Shown here one piece after another: positions 16,946 through 24,782 of a DNA stretch of 64,000 bases (position 1 is the stretch's first letter; each line of letters begins with the position of its first letter). A program made the position numbers and the translations under genes. Source of the stretch: an uncultured bacterium (GTDB taxonomy: Bacteria > Bacteroidota > Bacteroidia > Bacteroidales > Bacteroidaceae). The notes under the pieces are model-generated. The model had not been told where the DNA came from, did not search any database, and saw nothing but the letters and a program-made list of their open reading frames with translations. The stretch is from positions 1 through 64,000 of the forward strand of contig CAJMMQ010000004.1 of NCBI GenBank assembly GCA_905214625.1. The letters run 5' to 3'.

Positions 16946-17077
16946 AAAAACAACACAAAACAGCTCACAAATCATCGTTTTTGCACACTGAAAGCGGTGA
17001 GTTTGCATCATGATTTGTGCCGTTTTGCACCCTGAAAGCTATGCTTTCGGCAGCCAAAAGGCCACGTTTTGCATTTT
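16946..17077. repeat. 22-bp-period A/T-tract array (6 modules)
   Basis: Modules start at 16946, 16968, 16990, 17012, 17034 and 17056 with no slippage. Most carry an A-rich start and TTT near position 12-14; GCA commonly follows the T-tract. It lies in the 750-bp gap between the nadB terminator and the promoter of the thioredoxin-like lipoprotein. The only other notable sequence in the gap is a motif at 17162-17212 shared with the flanks of two other arrays. Confidence 0.75.
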
Positions 17078-17337
17078 CAAGGCATGTGTATAATTATATA
17101 TTTAAACGTAACAGCCTGTAACACAAAGCATTACATAAAACATCATTTTTTAGGAGTTTTTCAGTTGAAACCTCGCTTTCACGAAGAGCATGGACATTCT
17201 GAGAGCGTCAAAATCAAAAAGTTTTCTGTTCTAAGTGTCATAAAATTCAACAAAAAGAACGTGTTCCAACAGGCTGCGGCATATAGGACAAAGTGCGGAA
17301 AAACCGCCGGAGAACATGAAGTTGTAAGCCCCGTTGC

Positions 17338-17368
17338 TTGCAAAAATCACATAAATATCTTATTTTTG
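17338..17368 (+). promoter_or_regulatory. Promoter (TTG-N20-TATTTTTG)
   Basis: TTG at 17338-17340 and TATTTTTG at 17361-17368, 20 bp apart. About 83 bp upstream of the TlpA-like lipoprotein. Confidence 0.7.
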
Positions 17369-17451
17369 CAGACAAAGACACATGTTAAACCCTGCGGCAG
17401 GCTACGGCACAGACCAACCGGCAGCCCTGCAAAGATAAAAAACACGGCGAT

Positions 17452-17994
17452 ATGAACAGCACTTTAATAACCAAGATAACTGCATTTTTAACGGCACTGC
17501 TATGCATGGCATCATGCACAATAGGCGGTGAGGACAACAACGAATACGGAAAAGGCATGCTCGAGGAAGGTACAACGGCACCCGACTTCATTATTTATAC
17601 CGACAGCCGGCCCGAGGGCTTTGCGCTCAGCTCGCTGCGGGGGCAGTATGTGCTCATTGAGTTTTGGGCATCGTGGTGCCCCGACTGCCAGAAAGAAACC
17701 GAAAACATGAAACAGATGTATGCCACCTACGCTCCCCGTGGGGTGGTGTTTTTAGGCGTATCGTTCGACACCGACAGAGACGAGTGGCAGCAATATATCA
17801 GTGAAAACGGCCTAAATTGGATTCAGTTCAGCGAATTAAAGCCGTGGAAAGAAAGTTCTATTTCCACGGCTTATAACGTAAAGTGGATTCCCACTTTATA
17901 TCTAATCGACAAAGAGGGCCGCGTGGTGCTGGGCACGGTCAACGTGGCCGAGATGAACAGCAGACTGGCCTCCCTTGGTCTTAGCGGTCAGTAA
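17452..17994 (+). CDS. TlpA-like thioredoxin-fold lipoprotein
   Basis: Periplasm-facing thiol-disulfide oxidoreductase. The 180-residue protein has a lipoprotein signal (CMASC, Cys22) and a thioredoxin/AhpC-TSA fold with active-site WCPDC (Cys76, Cys79) and the cis-proline region WIPTLYLID. Such proteins reduce or maintain disulfides in exported proteins or cytochromes; the partner is not evident here. Its stop overlaps the stop of the convergent phosphatase gene by 14 bp, so both C-termini share DNA and no terminator fits between them. Confidence 0.88.
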   Translation: MNSTLITKITAFLTALLCMASCTIGGEDNNEYGKGMLEEGTTAPDFIIYTDSRPEGFALSSLRGQYVLIEFWASWCPDCQKETENMKQMYATYAPRGVVFLGVSFDTDRDEWQQYISENGLNWIQFSELKPWKESSISTAYNVKWIPTLYLIDKEGRVVLGTVNVAEMNSRLASLGLSGQ

Positions 17995-19492
17995 CGGCCG
18001 TAACAGGATTGCCGATGCTGCCGTTAGGAATCTGTATGTCTATCAAGGCACATACCGTAGGCACTATGTCTGTCATCCATACCCTTTCGTGAGTCTCGCC
18101 CGGCTTAATGTGCCATCCCATCAGCAGGAACGGTATGTGTGCGTCGTAAGGATTCCATGTGCCGTGGGTAGTACCTCCGTCTATCTTCTCTCCATACACA
18201 TCATAGTTGGCAGGCTGCACAATTAGCTGTATGTCGCCGCTGCGCATGCGGTTATAGCCGTTGATAATCTTCTCGCGGATAAGTGCAGGAACCGTGGCGT
18301 CTGACACATGCTCAAGGTCAACCACATAAGCAAACATAGGGTCTTTCTTCAGCCATTCGATGGCAGCCTTCTTTACATCGCAGAGACTTACCGACAGAGC
18401 CTCAACGGCCTCATGGTCGATAAACACCTTATAGCTGTCTATGCTGCGCACCAGACTGGCCTTCGAGCCAAACTTATCCATAAGATACGCGTTGAGTTCT
18501 TTCTCAGCTTTCGGCACGACAAAGCCGTCGGCCGGTATGCCATGCTCGCGCGACAGCAGTATGCTGTTGGCAGCTCCGTGGTCGGCCATGAGGAACACAA
18601 GATACTGGCCCTTGCCCACATTCTGGTCGAGATAGCCGAAAAAGTCGGCCAGGCGGTTGTCCAAGTCAACATAAATCTCGCGTGTCTTGTCGCTGTGTGT
18701 GCCATACTTGTGGCCAATCATGTCGGTGCAAGAGAAGCTTACGGTAAGCAGGTCGGTAACATCGTCGCCGCCCAGCTGCTCTCCTGCCACGGCAGCCTTT
18801 GCCATCTCCTCGGTCAACTTGTTGCCAAGCGGCGTGTAGCAAATCTGGTCTTTAGTCACCTTGCCTATGCTCTTGTTATATTCAACAACCCATTTCGGCA
18901 GTTCTTCCATGTAGTATGTGCTGCTTATAAAGGTGCCAGTTGAATAGTCAATCCAGTAAGCTCCGTCGGCAGAATGTCCTGCGGGGAGAATAGACGCACG
19001 GTCTTTCAGCGACACGCCTACGACCTTCGCCTTAAAGTCGGTGGCTATTTTAAGCTCATCGCCGATGGTAGTAGTAAGCATGTTGCGCGGCGACATCAAG
19101 CCTGCATCTGACTTGCTGCCCACTGTTTTTACTGTAGAGTCGGCGCAGCAATATGTCATCTTGCCGTTAAACAGAAAACTGTTACCTGCTATTCCGTGTA
19201 TGGCAGGCACGGTGCCGGTGAACAGAGAGGCATGGCCAACGGCCGTTATCGACGGCACATAGTTTATCATGGTGTTCTCGCAGCTGAATCCCTCATTCAT
19301 AAGGCGTTTGAATCCGCCGTTGCCAAACTGGCCGTAATAACGGTAAAGATAGTCCCAGCGCATCTGGTCGACAACAATTCCAACAACAAGTTTTGGCCTT
19401 TCGGCTCCCGCCGCCAACGCCCTGGCGCTGCCAAAGGCCGCAATCAGCAACATCGTAGCTACGGCATTAGCAAGTATAAAAAATCTTCTCAT
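17981..19492 (-). CDS. Alkaline-phosphatase-superfamily enzyme (PafA-like)
   Basis: An exported 503-residue phosphatase or phosphodiesterase. It has a signal peptide (cleavage near ALAAG, residue 29), the metal-binding Asp in VDQMRWD (D42), and the nucleophile region PSITAVGHASLFTGTVPAIHGI, where Thr83 is the likely nucleophile as in PafA of Bacteroidetes. LMADHGA and the late GTHGTW/HIPFLLMG region give the other metal ligands. Family knowledge suggests broad phosphomonoesterase activity; a nucleotide pyrophosphatase role cannot be excluded. The 3' end overlaps the thioredoxin-like gene. Confidence 0.85.
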   Translation of the reverse strand: MRRFFILANAVATMLLIAAFGSARALAAGAERPKLVVGIVVDQMRWDYLYRYYGQFGNGGFKRLMNEGFSCENTMINYVPSITAVGHASLFTGTVPAIHGIAGNSFLFNGKMTYCCADSTVKTVGSKSDAGLMSPRNMLTTTIGDELKIATDFKAKVVGVSLKDRASILPAGHSADGAYWIDYSTGTFISSTYYMEELPKWVVEYNKSIGKVTKDQICYTPLGNKLTEEMAKAAVAGEQLGGDDVTDLLTVSFSCTDMIGHKYGTHSDKTREIYVDLDNRLADFFGYLDQNVGKGQYLVFLMADHGAANSILLSREHGIPADGFVVPKAEKELNAYLMDKFGSKASLVRSIDSYKVFIDHEAVEALSVSLCDVKKAAIEWLKKDPMFAYVVDLEHVSDATVPALIREKIINGYNRMRSGDIQLIVQPANYDVYGEKIDGGTTHGTWNPYDAHIPFLLMGWHIKPGETHERVWMTDIVPTVCALIDIQIPNGSIGNPVTAVTDR

Positions 19493-19537
19493 GCTTTATG
19501 TTTATTAATTTCAGTTTGTTCAGGATGCTAAATTAAC

Positions 19538-19609
19538 AACACCGGTTTACACAAATGTTTCACCGGTGTTAAAATTTAGCTACGCAGCACCACACTGAGT
19601 GCGGTGCTG
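19538..19609 (-). terminator. Paired hairpins downstream of butyrate kinase
   Basis: Two hairpins: CAGCACC/GGTGCTG at 19585-19609, followed on the minus strand by a T-rich run, and AACACCGGT/ACCGGTGTT at 19538-19570. Reading on the minus strand, the first terminates buk; the second could back it up. Confidence 0.6.
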
Positions 19610-19635
19610 TGTATATGCTTATGAAAAAATAAATA

Positions 19636-20706
19636 TTATAAAGGTTCGCCCGTGTACTCAAGCAGCGGCAGCGTGCCTCTTAACGCTCCAAGCGCGTTAT
19701 AGGCCAAAGAGCCCATCTCGTCCTCACCCGGCGTAACAACAACAGGCGCAAGATAGCCCACGAGCTGCTGCAGACGGTCGGTGCAATAGGTGTCGTAGGC
19801 AATGCCTCCGGTAAGAATTATGGCATCAACCTTACCCAAAAGCGACACGTACATGGCCCCAATCTGCTTGGCTATGGTGTAGAGCATGGCGTTGACAACG
19901 CTGGTGGCATACTCGTCGCCGTTCTCAACATCGCGTGCTATAGTTATCATATCATTTGTTCCAAGATAAGCTGTAAGACCTCCGCGTCCGCTTATAAGCT
20001 GCTTTATCTGCTTCTGGCTGTACTTTCCGCTGAAGCACATCTCAACGAGCTGCCCTGCCGGAAGCGTGCCGGCACGCTCTGTTGAGAACGGGCCTTCGCC
20101 GTTAAGCGCGTTGTTAACGTCGATTACCTTGCCCTTGCGGTGCGCCCCTACAGAAATTCCTCCGCCAAGATGAGCGACGATGAGGTTAAGGTCTTCATAC
20201 TTGCGCCCTATAGAAGCGGCGTATCTTCTTGACACGGCTTTTTGGTTGAGAGCATGAAACACCGACCTGCGCTCCATTCCGGGAATGCCCGTGAAGCGTG
20301 CTTCGGGACAAAACTCATCGACAACCACAGGGTCGGCAATATACGCCGGACAAGAGCAGCGCGAGGCAATCTCGTCGGCAATGAGCGCGCCAAGGTTGCA
20401 GGCATGCTCCATTTCGGCATGAATAAGGTCGTATTTCATCTTCTCGTTTACGGCATATACGCCTCCGCTCAATGGCTTCAGCAGTCCTCCGCGGCCAATA
20501 ACGGCGTCGAAGTCAAGCTCGATGTCGGCATCGGCAAGCCTTTTCAGGATGAAGTCACGACGGTATTCATATTGGTCGCTGATGTGCTGAAATGCGGCAA
20601 GCTCACTCACCGGATGATGTGCTCCGGTCATCCATGCGGGCTTCTCGTCTTCATAAACAGCAAGTTTTGTTGACGTAGAACCTGGATTTATTACAAATAT
20701 TTTCAT
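19636..20706 (-). CDS. buk: Butyrate kinase
   Basis: Transfers phosphate from butyryl-phosphate to ADP, giving butyrate and ATP. The 356-residue protein belongs to the acetate/butyrate kinase family: INPGSTSTK phosphate loop at residues 6-14, GRGG near residue 71, HLGGGISVG near 179 and LTGGIAY near 299. Length and the RGG-L-KPLSGGVY segment match butyrate rather than acetate kinases. It follows ptb by 103 bp on the same strand. Branched-chain acyl-phosphates are also common substrates in this family. Confidence 0.93.
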   Translation of the reverse strand: MKIFVINPGSTSTKLAVYEDEKPAWMTGAHHPVSELAAFQHISDQYEYRRDFILKRLADADIELDFDAVIGRGGLLKPLSGGVYAVNEKMKYDLIHAEMEHACNLGALIADEIASRCSCPAYIADPVVVDEFCPEARFTGIPGMERRSVFHALNQKAVSRRYAASIGRKYEDLNLIVAHLGGGISVGAHRKGKVIDVNNALNGEGPFSTERAGTLPAGQLVEMCFSGKYSQKQIKQLISGRGGLTAYLGTNDMITIARDVENGDEYATSVVNAMLYTIAKQIGAMYVSLLGKVDAIILTGGIAYDTYCTDRLQQLVGYLAPVVVTPGEDEMGSLAYNALGALRGTLPLLEYTGEPL

Positions 20707-20809
20707 TCAAGACAAATTGTATAAATGATAAATTAAAGAACAAATTTGAACGTGCCGGCTGCCAGACGCACCCGGACACACACAGAAATGTTTAAGTCCC
20801 TGAGGCTTA

Positions 20810-21724
20810 TCAGCCAAGCATGCCCGTGCAGGCAAGGGCCAGACTGTAATATTTAGATTCGCACGAGTCGGCACGCGAGGCCACTACCACCGGCACGGTT
20901 GTACCGCAGAGTATGCCGGCTGTCTCGGCCTTGGCAAACAGCGTGATTGTCTTATAGAACACATTACCCGACTCGATGTTGGGAAATATAAGCACGTCGG
21001 CATTTCCTACGACAGGCGAAGATATCCCCTTGATGCTTCCGCTGTCGGCATCGCACGCAGTCTTTACATCCATCGGCCCTCCAAGACACACGTCGCCGTA
21101 TTCTCCGGCCTCGGCCCGTTTCTTCAGCTCCTCATAGCAGAGGGTGTGAGGAAATTTCTCGTTCACCTTCTCGGTGCAGTTAATCAGCGCCACGTTAGGA
21201 CGGCTCACGCCCATGTGGCGGCTTGCGCTGAGAGCATAACGCAGGATTGCGTCGAACTGGTCGAGAGTGGGACGCGGAATCACAGCAGCATCTGTAAACA
21301 CAATGAGCTTATGGTAGCTCGGTATCTGTGCTACAGTTATATGGCTCAATACTGTGCCTGGCTCCAGCAGTCCGTGCTCTTTATTAAGAATGGCGCGCAA
21401 AAGGTTGTCGGTGTTGAGCGTGCCTTTCATAAGCACGGCAGCCTGACCTTCCCTGACAAGATCCACAGCCTTAAAGGCCGCATCGTCGGGAGTAGGCTCC
21501 AGATACACCTCAACATGTCCCTCATACATCGAGCGGAGACGCTCGAACTCGGGTTTACACTCACCTGCACACACCAACAAAAAGTCGGCAATTCCTTCTT
21601 TAAGACATCGTCCTACAACATATTCAGTGTGAGAGTCGGCAGGGCATACTACTGCCACACGCTTTCTGTTAGCAACAGAACACTGACGGCTGACAATGTC
21701 ATCAAAACTTTGTATTGATTCCAT
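20810..21724 (-). CDS. ptb: Phosphate butyryltransferase
   Basis: Converts butyryl-CoA and phosphate to butyryl-phosphate, feeding butyrate kinase. The 304-residue protein is of the PTA/PTB family: LMKGTLNTDNLLRAIL near residue 98, the FTDAAV segment near 140 and the C-terminal VVASRADS. It is clearly shorter than phosphotransacetylase (Pta), which supports Ptb. First gene of ptb-buk, with a good promoter 93 bp upstream. Together with Etf and acyl-CoA dehydrogenase it implies acyl-CoA-linked ATP formation. Confidence 0.93.
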   Translation of the reverse strand: MESIQSFDDIVSRQCSVANRKRVAVVCPADSHTEYVVGRCLKEGIADFLLVCAGECKPEFERLRSMYEGHVEVYLEPTPDDAAFKAVDLVREGQAAVLMKGTLNTDNLLRAILNKEHGLLEPGTVLSHITVAQIPSYHKLIVFTDAAVIPRPTLDQFDAILRYALSASRHMGVSRPNVALINCTEKVNEKFPHTLCYEELKKRAEAGEYGDVCLGGPMDVKTACDADSGSIKGISSPVVGNADVLIFPNIESGNVFYKTITLFAKAETAGILCGTTVPVVVASRADSCESKYYSLALACTGMLG

Positions 21725-21816
21725 AGCGTTTTAAGATTTGAGTATAAAGACTATAATTTTGCAGCTAAACAGGGCCATCAGCCTGTTGTTAACTGCACAA
21801 ATCGTCTTGTTTTGTG

Positions 21817-21847
21817 CAAAGATAGTATAACAATGGCAAATTTCAAA
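21817..21847 (-). promoter_or_regulatory. Promoter of ptb-buk (TTTG-N19-TATCTTTG)
   Basis: Minus strand: TTTG at 21847-21844 and TATCTTTG at 21824-21817, spacing 19 bp. Confidence 0.75.
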
Positions 21848-22181
21848 ATAATTAAGGCAATAATAATTCGTTTTTAAGAAATTTAGGCCAAACTATACGA
21901 AAAATAAGTAATAAATGTCACAAAGGCACAAAAACATGGTGTTTACATGAATATCAGGCACTTAATATTTACAATAAGCTCAAAGATTTAGTATTTATGG
22001 TACAAAACGTCAGTTACGATTTGAAAGCGCTACAGCACCTACATGGAGCCAAACACAGCAAGAATGCACCATAAAATAGCCCGGGAACAATGGGCGAGGC
22101 AAAAAATCATAAGTAATATGCGTGTTTTTGGTTTCATCATACACGCCATATAGTCTAAATTACTTATAATCATAAGCAGTA

Positions 22182-22291
22182 AAGAGTTGTTTGGTTACAA
22201 ATCAAAAGGTGGTCTTTTGCATTACAAAAGGTTACCTTTTAGCTTGCAAAATGCCACCTTTTGCAAGCCAAAAGCACACATAACGGAGAAC
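22182..22291. repeat. 22-bp-period A/T-tract array (5 modules)
   Basis: Modules start at 22182, 22204, 22226, 22248 and 22270. The middle three are the cleanest in the window, each an AAAAG(or T)-N5-CTTTT semi-palindrome with A and T tracts 11 bp apart. Located between the 3' end of the Lrp gene and the ptb promoter. An imperfect inverted repeat (about 22106-22173) precedes it. Confidence 0.85.
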
Positions 22292-22387
22292 GTACAGACA
22301 GACCATGCCTGAACAAAACAGATAACAGCGGTACTACCGTGTGGTGAATGTTGGCGCCAACGGTTACAAATTGTAACTCATGGCAGG

Positions 22388-22861
22388 CTATACCAGCGAC
22401 AGCCCGTAGTCGTGCTTTATCTCGTCCATGACAAAGACGCTCTCGATGGACGAGAGATAGTCGAGCCGTCCGAGCACGTTGAGAATAAAATCTCTGTAGC
22501 TTTTCATGTCGGTTACGTTTACCTTTAGCAGATAGTCGTATCCACCCGAAATGTTGTAACACTCGGTAACCTGCGGCAACGCTCTCACCACGCCTGCAAA
22601 CATGCCGGCTACATCACTGTTGAGCCGCGTGAGCTTGACCTTGCAGAACACCACAAAGCCGCGGTTAAGCTTCTCGGCGTTGAGCACAGCCACATATTTC
22701 ATTATATAGCCTTCGCGCTCAAGACGCTTCAGCCGCTCGAATACAGGAGTAGACGAAAGGCTGACGCGCGCAGCCAGTTCCTTGGTTGTAAGCCGGGCGT
22801 TGTTCTGCAATGCCTGCAATATCTGCAAGTCAACCTTGTCGAGTTTGTCTGATGATGCCAT
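22388..22861 (-). CDS. Lrp/AsnC-family transcriptional regulator
   Basis: A 157-residue feast/famine regulator: N-terminal winged HTH (about residues 8-55, LTTKELAARVSLSSTPVFER) and C-terminal RAM ligand-binding domain with YNISGGYDYLLKV near residue 101. It is divergent from the sulfhydrylase gene with only 185 bp between starts. The family is often autoregulated and controls the neighbouring amino-acid gene, so regulation of metY is the likely role. An imperfect inverted repeat over the metY -33 region is a candidate site. Confidence 0.92.
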   Translation of the reverse strand: MASSDKLDKVDLQILQALQNNARLTTKELAARVSLSSTPVFERLKRLEREGYIMKYVAVLNAEKLNRGFVVFCKVKLTRLNSDVAGMFAGVVRALPQVTECYNISGGYDYLLKVNVTDMKSYRDFILNVLGRLDYLSSIESVFVMDEIKHDYGLSLV

Positions 22862-22927
22862 AGAATATTTTTCTTTTTATATGTGAACAGACTACGTTTC
22901 ACAAAACACATTTTCTGCACACAAAGA

Positions 22928-22994
22928 CAAAAATAGTGATATATTCTGTATTTCGCAAGTATATTGGCCAAATAATCCACTATTTGTAACTTTG
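22928..22994. promoter_or_regulatory. Divergent lrp/metY promoters with candidate operator
   Basis: Minus strand: TATTTTTG at 22935-22928 for the Lrp gene. Plus strand: TTG at 22964-22966 and TAACTTTG at 22987-22994, 20 bp apart, for metY. Between them lies an imperfect inverted repeat, TATTTCGCAA (22949-22958) and TTGGCCAAATA (22964-22974), which covers the metY -33 element. Confidence 0.65.
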
Positions 22995-23046
22995 CAGGGC
23001 AAGAACAACATCAAGAGTAATATATAAAAGCAATAAAACAAACGAC

Positions 23047-24339
23047 ATGAACAAGGTAAAAGGAATACTAAGATTTGAGACGCTGCAGGTGCATGCCGGG
23101 CAAGAACATGCCGACACAACAACAGGAGCAAGGGCCGTGCCTATATATCAGACGGCTGCATACGTGTTTGACAACGCTGCCGGCGCCGAGGCACGCTTCA
23201 GCCTGAAACAGCAGGGCAACATATACGGCCGGCTGACAAACCCTACGCAGGAGGTACTGGAAGCGCGCATGGCCGCACTTGAAGGCGGCGTGGGCGCACT
23301 GGCAGTGGCATCGGGAGCGGCGGCTATAACATACGCCATAATGAACCTGGCAAGGCAGGGCGACCACATCGTGGCCGAAAAAAACATATACGGAGGCACA
23401 TACAACCTGCTTGCGCACACGCTAAAAGATTATGGAATAAGCGTTACTTTTGTAGACATATATGACCTGAACGGAATTGAAAAAGCGATAAAGAGCAACA
23501 CCAAGGCTATTATGATTGAGACACTTGGAAATCCTGCATCAGACGTGGCCGACATAAGGGCCATAGCCGACATTGCCCACGGGCACGGTCTGCCGCTGAT
23601 TGTAGACAACACATTCGGCACACCTTATATAATAAGACCGATAGAGTACGGTGCCGACATCGTGGTACACTCGGCAACGAAATTTATCGGCGGACACGGA
23701 ACATCGCTCGGCGGAGTGATTGTAGACGGCGGAAAGTTTGACTGGAAGGCGAGCGGCAAGTTTGAACAGCTAACACGGCCTGCTCCTGAATATCACGGTA
23801 TCGTATTTGCCGATGCAGCCGGTGATGCGGCATACGTAACACGGATAAGAGCCACACTGCTGCGCGACACGGGGGCAGCCATAAGTCCGTTTAACGCTTT
23901 CATGCTGCTGCAAGGACTTGAGACATTGTCGCTGCGCGTTGAAAGGCACGTTGAGAACACTCTGAAAATTGTCGGTTTTCTTAACGGCCATCAGCGTGTT
24001 GAGAGCGTAAGTCATCCCTCGCTGCCGTCGCACAAGGGGCACACCTTATATAACAAGTATTTTAAGAAAGGTGCAGGCTCTATATTTACGTTTAACATTA
24101 AAGGCGGAAAACAGGAGGCTTTCAGATTTATCGACAATCTTAAAATATTCTCACTGCTGGCAAACGTGGCCGACGCCAAGTCGCTGGCTATACATCCGGC
24201 CAGCACAACCCACTCGCAGCTTACACCCGAAGAGCAACACAGCCAGGGCATAGAGGCAAACACCATACGCCTGTCGATAGGCATAGAAAATGCCGACGAC
24301 CTTATATACGACCTTAGTCAGGCTCTTGACAGCATATAA
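23047..24339 (+). CDS. metY: O-acetylhomoserine sulfhydrylase
   Basis: PLP enzyme that makes homocysteine from O-acetylhomoserine and sulfide, feeding methionine synthesis. The 430-residue length is typical of MetY and longer than cystathionine gamma-synthase (about 380). Motifs: [13 protein letters not shown] near residue 60, [11 protein letters not shown] for phosphate binding, and [10 protein letters not shown] with the PLP Lys at 212. [18 protein letters not shown] near the end is also characteristic. It is followed by a terminator and faces sprA tail to tail. Confidence 0.93.
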   Translation: MNKVKGILRFETLQVHAGQEHADTTTGARAVPIYQTAAYVFDNAAGAEARFSLKQQGNIYGRLTNPTQEVLEARMAALEGGVGALAVASGAAAITYAIMNLARQGDHIVAEKNIYGGTYNLLAHTLKDYGISVTFVDIYDLNGIEKAIKSNTKAIMIETLGNPASDVADIRAIADIAHGHGLPLIVDNTFGTPYIIRPIEYGADIVVHSATKFIGGHGTSLGGVIVDGGKFDWKASGKFEQLTRPAPEYHGIVFADAAGDAAYVTRIRATLLRDTGAAISPFNAFMLLQGLETLSLRVERHVENTLKIVGFLNGHQRVESVSHPSLPSHKGHTLYNKYFKKGAGSIFTFNIKGGKQEAFRFIDNLKIFSLLANVADAKSLAIHPASTTHSQLTPEEQHSQGIEANTIRLSIGIENADDLIYDLSQALDSI

Positions 24340-24346
24340 GCCAAAG

Positions 24347-24435
24347 CGGCTGTAAGCATAATTTCAAATCGCATTAGACCGCATATAGTTTTCTCGATTC
24401 TGCGTATTCATGCTTTCAGCCGTCTTTTTGTTTTT
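24347..24435 (+). terminator. Terminator of metY
   Basis: 13-bp stem with one mismatch (24347-24359 with 24410-24422), a long 50-nt loop, then TCTTTTTGTTTTTT. Confidence 0.6.
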
Positions 24436-24459
24436 TATTGGCGCAAGGCGCAATGATCA

Positions 24460-24640
24460 ATTAAAAATTAAAAATTAAAAGTTAAAAACGCCTTGCGAAA
24501 GTGAAAAGCTAAAAGAGAAAAGTGAAAAATCCAAATGCTGATTAAGGGAAGAGTGAAGAAACGTAGTTCGGCGTAGCCAATTATGAAACGCAGTTCAGCG
24601 CAGCTAATTATGAATTATGAATTACAAAAATGTCTGCGAA
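24460..24640. repeat. Spacer built from dispersed AT-rich repeat words
   Basis: Successive short words: ATTAAAAATTAAAA, then GTGAAAAG/AGAAAAGTGAAAAATCC, then GAAGAGTGAAGAA, then AATTATGAATTATG. The same words occur in other gaps (12141-12240, 35655-35690, 36180-36210, 38236-38272, 40051-40154, 45175-45200). Confidence 0.6.
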
Positions 24641-24702
24641 TCAGCTCAATATAAAGCCAAAATCCAAGCTGAATACTAATGGCAGATTTGGGATAAACGC
24701 CG

Positions 24703-24770
24703 AGGCGCACATATCCAAAGGGAGCCATGCCGCACGGCATAAGCTTGCTCCTGTAAGGATATGTGCGCCT
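24703..24770. other. Long multi-stem hairpin just after sprA
   Basis: A 14-bp perfect outer stem (24703-24716 with 24757-24770), a second stem GGAGC/GCTCC (24721-24725 with 24747-24751) and an inner ATGCC/GGCAT stem (24727-24731 with 24736-24740). It begins 12 nt after the sprA stop codon. No T-run follows on either strand, so it is not an ordinary terminator. Confidence 0.7.
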
Positions 24771-24782
24771 TGACGTATGCTG

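Noticed and set aside
22862..23046. SAM or other riboswitch upstream of metY
   Set aside because: The leader after the promoter is only about 45 nt and has no fitting structure.
24703..24770. Long hairpin as an ordinary rho-independent terminator
   Set aside because: No T-run follows it on either strand.
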